Shown piece after piece: positions 59,682-64,000 of a DNA stretch of 64,000 bases; within the stretch, counting starts at the first letter, position 1; the number at the start of each line of letters is the position of its first letter. Made by a program: the position numbers and the translations under genes. Under the pieces are notes generated by a model, which saw only the letters and a program-made list of their open reading frames with translations, was not told the DNA's origin and did not search any database. Origin of the DNA: Mycolicibacter senuensis (lineage in GTDB: Bacteria; Actinomycetota; Actinomycetes; Mycobacteriales; Mycobacteriaceae); contig NZ_LQPS01000040.1 in the NCBI RefSeq assembly GCF_002101885.1, positions 1 to 64,000 of the forward strand, in the 5' to 3' direction.

Positions 59682-60331
59682 TGGAATGGGACGCGGCGCG
59701 GGTGGCGCGATGGTCCGGCACGCTCGGCTTTGCGCTCCCGGTTGTGACGCTCGCGGTGTATCCGATCTGGTCGTTCCCCGGCACCCAGACACTGGCCACC
59801 GAGGTGGCCTGGTGGGCCACCCAGCACCACGATCGACTGGTCGTGACGATGCTGCTCAACACGGTCGGAGTGACCCTGTGGCTGGTGTTCGGCGGGGCGG
59901 TGTGGACACTGCTGCGGGACCGGCTGCCGGTGCGATCGGTTCTTGCGCCCTGCTTCGCCGCCGGCTTCATCGGCTGCGTGACCCTGCTGCTCGCCGGGTT
60001 CACCGCGTTCGACATCCTGCTGTACCGGTACCACAGCCCCGAAGCGGCCGCGCTGCTCTACGACCTGGCGTTCGGCCTGCTGGCGATGTCCGGTATGCCC
60101 ACCGTGGTGGCCCTGGGGGCGTTCGCGGTGGCGGTGTACGTCTACGGGGTGCTGCCGCGATACACCGGCCACCTCGCGGTCGCCGCCGCCGCGGTACATC
60201 CGCTGTTGTTGTTGGCGTTCGTCGTCGGCGCGGGACCGCTTTCGCTGGAAGGGCTCACCATGACCGCCATGCCGGCGTTCTTGTTCGCCTGGATTCTGGG
60301 AACGGCACTGGCGATGCCGCGCAGGCCGTAG
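59681..60331 (+). CDS. multi-pass membrane protein of unknown function
   Basis: 216 residues from ATG 59681, which overlaps the DUF1906 stop. Six hydrophobic segments are visible, with H-H-D and R-Y-H-S loops between them. The layout resembles DUF4386-like or CopD-like small membrane proteins, but no motif is decisive. Its translational coupling to a secreted glycosidase-like protein suggests a shared envelope role. Confidence 0.7.
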   Translation: MEWDAARVARWSGTLGFALPVVTLAVYPIWSFPGTQTLATEVAWWATQHHDRLVVTMLLNTVGVTLWLVFGGAVWTLLRDRLPVRSVLAPCFAAGFIGCVTLLLAGFTAFDILLYRYHSPEAAALLYDLAFGLLAMSGMPTVVALGAFAVAVYVYGVLPRYTGHLAVAAAAVHPLLLLAFVVGAGPLSLEGLTMTAMPAFLFAWILGTALAMPRRP

Positions 60332-60343
60332 CTTGCGGTTCCT

Positions 60344-60359
60344 CGGCTCGCCCAAGCCG
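60344..60359. terminator. possible bidirectional hairpin between convergent genes
   Basis: CGGCT-(6 bases)-AGCCG in the 39-base gap between the membrane-protein gene and the convergent PPE gene. The stem is only five base pairs and no T-run follows, so this is weak. Confidence 0.22.
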
Positions 60360-60370
60360 CGTCGATGTGC

Positions 60371-61582
60371 CTACCCGATCCCCACTGGACGCGGCATCAC
60401 GGTGAGCTTGACGCCATAGCGCGGCGTGCCGAGCCCGAAGCTGCCGCTACGCCCGCCACCGTTCGGGAGCATCGGAGGCGGCATGGCAGTCATCGACCTG
60501 CTGTCCGGGTTGACCGTCCAGCCGCTGGCTGTTCCGGAACTCGGCGCAGCTGCCGGGATAGCCGTTCCCCAGTTCGGTGGCGCGGACAAGGATCCGACCA
60601 GGGTCGCTCTGCCCACTCCGGCCGACACCGGGGAACCTGCGCTGCCGACCGCAGCTCCGGCAGCGCGGCCGGCGGTCTCGGCCGACGCCAGTGTGATACC
60701 CGGCGCGGAGCTGAGCCCGCCACCAGTGAGGGCGGCCGTGCCGCCATCCATGCCGCGGGCCAAAAACCCGAGCGTGGCCAGACCCGCAAAGCCCTCGACG
60801 TTCCCGCCCGGGTCGAAGATCCCGGTAGCGGCGATCGTGTTCCACAGCTGCGCGTTGATATTCAGGCCCGAGCCGTCGTCGTGGCCCCAGGTACCGTCGA
60901 AGAGGCCGTCGAAGAACTTCGTCCAATGCCAATCCGGGTCCGTCGGCCTCGCTCCTTCTGCCGGCGACGCCATGCTCCGCAATGCGCTGGGCACCTGGGA
61001 GTGCGCATCTCCGGTGTCGGCTGGGAGGGCGCCAGAACTACTCTCCTCGTCTGAACTGGTGGTCTCCGGCGCTACCGCGAACGGAACCAGTTCGGTGGCA
61101 GTTGCTGAAGCGGCGGCGTAGCTGTACATCGCAACGGCGTCCTGCGCCCACATCTGAGCGTAGCGGGACTCGGTCGCCGCGATCGCCGGTGTATTCAGTC
61201 CCAGAGCGTTGGTCTTGACCAATGCCGACAACATCACTCGATTGTCTGCGATCGCCGGCGGCGGCACCGTCATGGCGTAGGCCGACGCGTAGGCATCGGC
61301 GGCGGCGTAGGCCTGTGCTGCGGTCTGCTCTGCCTGTTCGGCGGTGATGCTCATCCAACTGATGTAGGGCTCGGCGGCGGCAGTCATCGCCGACGCCGAG
61401 GGACCCCACCAACCTTGGGTGAGCAGGCTCGCTACCGACCATTCGAAAGATATTGCTGCAGAACGTAATTCTGCAGCCAACAGGTTCCAGGCCGCTGCGG
61501 CGGACAGCATCGGACCGACACCCGGACCGGCGTACATGCGTGCGGAATTGATTTCCGGGGGAACTGCTCCGTAATCCATCAT
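60371..61582 (-). CDS. PPE family protein (SVP-like subgroup)
   Basis: 403 residues. The PPE domain (1-180) begins [11 protein letters not shown] and has the W-x-G turn (W58-W59-G60). The C-terminal region has G-S-L-S-A-P-P-N-W, a variant of the SVP motif, and ends [16 protein letters not shown] proteins pair with PE proteins and leave through an ESX (type VII) system, here probably ESX-5-like. The PE gene is 15 bases upstream. ATG 61579 is an alternative start. Confidence 0.92.
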   Translation of the reverse strand: MMDYGAVPPEINSARMYAGPGVGPMLSAAAAWNLLAAELRSAAISFEWSVASLLTQGWWGPSASAMTAAAEPYISWMSITAEQAEQTAAQAYAAADAYASAYAMTVPPPAIADNRVMLSALVKTNALGLNTPAIAATESRYAQMWAQDAVAMYSYAAASATATELVPFAVAPETTSSDEESSSGALPADTGDAHSQVPSALRSMASPAEGARPTDPDWHWTKFFDGLFDGTWGHDDGSGLNINAQLWNTIAATGIFDPGGNVEGFAGLATLGFLARGMDGGTAALTGGGLSSAPGITLASAETAGRAAGAAVGSAGSPVSAGVGRATLVGSLSAPPNWGTAIPAAAPSSGTASGWTVNPDSRSMTAMPPPMLPNGGGRSGSFGLGTPRYGVKLTVMPRPVGIG

Positions 61583-61597
61583 CAGGAGACCCTTTCG

Positions 61598-61894
61598 CTA
61601 GATCGAGATGGCGTTGGCGGCGTCGGTCGCTGCGTAGGACTGCGCGTTGCGCTGCAGCATGATCACGAACCTCTCGTGCACCACAGCGGCGCGCTTGCTG
61701 ATCGCCTGGTAGAGCTGCGCATGTCTGGCGAACTGGGCGGCGGTCAGTGCCGAGACCTCGTCGGCGGCCGCCGGAACCACTCCGGTTGTTGGCCCGGCAG
61801 CAGCCGTGTTCTGCGCGGCCACCGCGTTGCCGATGCTGCTCAGATCGGCCGCTGTCGCGGTGAGTTCTTCGGGAAGTGCGGACACAAAAGACAT
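61598..61894 (-). CDS. PE family protein
   Basis: 98 residues from ATG 61894, with TAAGGAG five bases upstream. This is a PE domain only: M-S-F-V-S-A-L-P-E-E at the N-terminus (P8, E9), two helices and the type VII secretion motif Y-A-A-T-D (Y87-x3-D91) near the C-terminus. It forms the usual PE/PPE heterodimer with the next gene, 15 bases away. No C-terminal extension is present. Confidence 0.92.
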   Translation of the reverse strand: MSFVSALPEELTATAADLSSIGNAVAAQNTAAAGPTTGVVPAAADEVSALTAAQFARHAQLYQAISKRAAVVHERFVIMLQRNAQSYAATDAANAISI

Positions 61895-62639
61895 CAAAAC
61901 TCCTTATGGCGCAGCGAATAACGCCGCAGGGACAGCAAATTCGCACGTGGGAACCGCGCTCGGGCCAGTGGGATGGGGAGCGCGGGTACGGTACGGCGCG
62001 AGCCGATTCAGAAAGTGAAAGCGGCGCCGCGAACGGGTTCGAGCGAAGCGGTCGTCGAACTCGGATAAGGACTATCGTCCGGACTCAATGTCGCTCTCAC
62101 CTCCTCACGGCCAGGGCACACGGGGATGCCGGCGCAGCATGCACATCAGGAGGGCCGGGCCGACAACACCGCCGGCCGGCACCCCTCTCGTCAGAGTTTC
62201 GGCACTGCACGCCGTATCCGGCCAGAAGCCGGAAGCCACTTGGGCTCAACCCTTAAGCCGGGAAGAGCTGTCCTGACCCTGGGCGTCTCTCGACGTTGGA
62301 GGTCAGTGGCCTGTATCCGTACAGACGCCTCACCTAGCGAGGTGCGTTCCCGGCCATGTTGGCAGTAACGATGCGCGGCGTCAACTCGACCGGCGTGGCG
62401 CTCCAATTGCGCCAGCTCAGTTGTAACTTGGAAATCGACTGGAAATCAATGTGTTTCGTAAACAGACGATGCGCCATATCGCGGCCGACGTCTGGCCGTA
62501 TGGTCGGACAGTCGAAATATGCTGTCCAGCAGTCTGGTTCGCGCGCAGCAGCCCCTCGTCCGAGAGGGGCCGGGCGTTGAGTCGGCGTAGAACTCGCTAT
62601 GCGCGGCGTGAGGATGCGCTATGCATCCGTAACGCAGAG
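61895..62639. other. 745-base region without a convincing gene
   Basis: Short frames occur on both strands, but none has a binding site, known motif or mycobacterial codon bias. From about 62280 the composition is clearly richer in A and T than the surroundings. It should hold the promoter of the PE/PPE pair, and holds a strong hairpin near its right end (62551-62570). Possibly a decayed gene or an untranslated RNA. Nothing else could be supported. Confidence 0.45.
62551..62570 (-). terminator. hairpin downstream of the KstR-like gene
   Basis: GCCCCTC and GAGGGGC are perfect seven-base arms around a six-base loop (GTCCGA). It stands 70 bases after the stop of the minus-strand TetR gene. There is no T-run, as is common for mycobacterial terminators. 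Confidence 0.4.
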
Positions 62640-63230
62640 CTAGGTTTCACGCCAGGGCGCCAACAGTAGCTCGCAGGCACGGCGCATGCCGGTTTCGGCC
62701 TGCGCCGGTGTGGTCTCGCCCATCACCGCCCACGACAGGACGCCGTAGCCGCACTGCTCGACCAGCAGCGCGAGTTGGGTGTCCTGCGGTGCGGGGCGGG
62801 CGATCCCGGCGACCGACAGAATGAGATCACGCAGCTTGAAGTCGCCGGGCGCCCCGGACTCGGCTCGCCGGGCATTGACCGAGGTGATCATCGCGCGGGC
62901 CAGCCGGGGCCGGGCGAGCATCGACCGGCAGATGCCGGCCATGAGTTCGCCGACATCGACGACTGGACATCCGGTCAGCGGTTGGGGCGGCGTCACGGAT
63001 CGGGTGTAGTGCAACAGCAGTGCGCTGAACAGGTGCTGCTTGGTCGGGTAGTAGCGGTAGACGGTGGTGATCGACACGCCGGATTGATCAGCCACATCCT
63101 GCATGCGGACTGCTTCCAGCCCGTCGCGGGCACCGAGCCGGGCGGCGGTGGCGAGAATCCGGTCGCAGCGCCGGCGTTGGGCGGCCGTGCTGGGGGCCGC
63201 CGGCTCGCGATCAACCGATGGGCGGGGCAT
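62640..63230 (-). CDS. TetR-family regulator, KstR-like
   Basis: 196 residues from ATG 63230. GTG 63254 is possible but has a weak site. Helix-turn-helix: R-I-L-A-T-A-A-R-L-G, M-Q-D-V-A-D-Q-S-G-V-S-I-T-T-V-Y-R-Y-Y-P-T-K. The C-terminal part, with R-P-R-L-A-R-A-M-I-T-S-V-N-A, resembles the ligand domain of KstR, the cholesterol-catabolism repressor. It overlaps the upstream SDR gene by about 20 bases. It is a candidate regulator of the catabolic genes, although no classical KstR box was seen. Confidence 0.82.
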   Translation of the reverse strand: MPRPSVDREPAAPSTAAQRRRCDRILATAARLGARDGLEAVRMQDVADQSGVSITTVYRYYPTKQHLFSALLLHYTRSVTPPQPLTGCPVVDVGELMAGICRSMLARPRLARAMITSVNARRAESGAPGDFKLRDLILSVAGIARPAPQDTQLALLVEQCGYGVLSWAVMGETTPAQAETGMRRACELLLAPWRET

Positions 63231-64000
63231 CGGAATCCCGGGTGGGCGCGCCACCGAGCAGCTTCTGCATCATCCGATGGGACGCCAGCACGGCTTCGGC
63301 CCGGTCGGGCGTGGCGCGCAGCGCGGGATTGTCGGCATGAGCCGAGACGACGTGCACCGGGCCGTGGGGAAGCCGGGCCAGTCCCTCCCGGGCGACATCG
63401 GCCGGATCGGACACCGGCATGCCGGGGATGTCGAAGTTGAGCCCGACCCGCTGCATGGCCGGTGTCCTGGTGACGCCGAGCACCAGTTCGAGCACATGCA
63501 CGTTGTGGTCCCGCAACTCCAGCCACAGGCCCTCGGCGTAGATCCGGGTGAACGCCTTCACGCCGCCGTACACGCTGTGTCGCGCCGAGCCCTGATAGCC
63601 GGTGAGCGAACCGGCCAGCAGCACACCGCCGCGACGGCGAGCGCGCATCGGGCCGGCGAAGTGATGGATCAGCTGCAGCGGAGTCGTCACGTTAAGGTCG
63701 ATCACCTGTTGGAAGGCCCGCAGATCGCCGTCCAGGAACTCCGCGCTGTGGGTATTGGCCCCGGCGTTGTAGATCAGCAGCCCGACCTCGAGATCGGTTG
63801 TCGCCGCGATGATCTGCGCGACGCCGGCCGGATCGGTCAGGTCCACGGCCAGCTCACGGACCTGCCCGCCGAACTCGCGGCACCGTTCGGCGGTGCCGCG
63901 CAGTGGTCCGGGCTTGCGGGCGATCAGCACCAGGTTGATCCCGGCCCGGGCCAGCAGCAGCGCGAACTCCGCACCGACGCCCTCGGAACCGCCCGCGATC
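63211..64000 (-). CDS. short-chain dehydrogenase/reductase (5-prime truncated by window edge)
   Basis: About 263 residues are visible and the start lies beyond the window. The frame opens with an I-A-G-G-S-E-G-V-G glycine motif and L-I-A-R-K after beta-2, giving NADP preference. Then Y-N-A-G replaces N-N-A-G, L-A-G-S-L supplies the serine, and Y-G-G-V-K is the catalytic Tyr-Lys pair. The C-terminal 50 residues diverge. It overlaps the KstR-like regulator, so the two are probably co-transcribed. Confidence 0.83.
   Translation of the reverse strand, partial: IAGGSEGVGAEFALLLARAGINLVLIARKPGPLRGTAERCREFGGQVRELAVDLTDPAGVAQIIAATTDLEVGLLIYNAGANTHSAEFLDGDLRAFQQVIDLNVTTPLQLIHHFAGPMRARRRGGVLLAGSLTGYQGSARHSVYGGVKAFTRIYAEGLWLELRDHNVHVLELVLGVTRTPAMQRVGLNFDIPGMPVSDPADVAREGLARLPHGPVHVVSAHADNPALRATPDRAEAVLASHRMMQKLLGGAPTRDSDAPPIG

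Noticed and set aside
61876..62406. Overlapping short frames of 60-126 codons in the gene-free region
   Set aside because: No binding sites, no codon bias, low-complexity arginine-rich translations and no motif.
1..64000. CRISPR arrays, tRNA or rRNA genes, prophage genes
   Set aside because: No regularly spaced repeats, cloverleaf-like segments with conserved T-loop, rRNA-like sequence or phage structural genes were seen. A dedicated tRNA search would be needed to be certain.

Overview
The window looks like the chromosome of a high-GC actinobacterium, almost certainly a mycobacterium (Mycolicibacterium type). The evidence is a complete yrbE-mce operon with mce-associated genes, a PE/PPE pair, PE-PPE-domain hydrolases, twin-arginine DUF1906 glycosidase-like proteins, many GTG starts and dense 4-base (ATGA/GTGA) or TGATG gene overlaps. 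No rRNA, tRNA or CRISPR array was seen. The only sign of a mobile element is the C-terminal tail of an IS630-like transposase at the left edge.

Layout. 1-9.4 kb: transposase tail, MscS channel, two divergent 326-residue PE-PPE-domain proteins, a PAP2-diacylglycerol-kinase fusion, a secreted phosphodiesterase-like protein, a metallo-beta-lactamase-fold hydrolase, a 28-residue membrane peptide, a Tat-exported DUF1906 protein and a small secreted protein. 9.6-21.6 kb: an mce import system (yrbEA, yrbEB, mceA-F) and four accessory genes, two of them mce-associated membrane proteins. 21.6-53.4 kb: a large catabolic island. It holds three flavoprotein dehydrogenases (two KstD-like), a KshA-like Rieske oxygenase with a 93-residue CxxC partner, an HsaA-like monooxygenase, an HsaC-like extradiol dioxygenase, two Baeyer-Villiger monooxygenases, an OYE-family enzyme and two HSL-type esterases. 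It also holds a ten-gene minus-strand unit (FadD, Zn-ADH, ALDH, enoyl-CoA hydratase, paired acyl-CoA dehydrogenases, NTF2-fold protein, SDR, esterase, unknown) and PadR, IclR and TetR regulators. 53.4-58.3 kb: a coupled five-gene operon (TesB-type thioesterase, VOC protein, ALDH, SDR, luciferase-like oxidoreductase). 58.3-64 kb: an HD-domain protein, a second DUF1906 protein, a membrane protein, a PPE/PE pair, a long region without a gene, a KstR-like TetR regulator and a truncated SDR.

How the genes may work together (inference). The Mce complex would bring in a hydrophobic polycyclic substrate. The KstD-, KshA-, HsaA- and HsaC-like enzymes would dehydrogenate, hydroxylate and open rings. 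Baeyer-Villiger enzymes plus esterases, ADH and ALDH would convert ketones through esters to acids. FadD, the heteromeric acyl-CoA dehydrogenase and the hydratase would carry out beta-oxidation. The set resembles steroid catabolism but lacks KshB, HsaB and HsaD in this window, so the true substrate is open. Recurrent GGT(C/G)AG(C/T)GG motifs in the control regions, an IclR-side palindrome, a TetR-side operator overlapping a promoter and several predicted leaderless promoters are the main regulatory observations.
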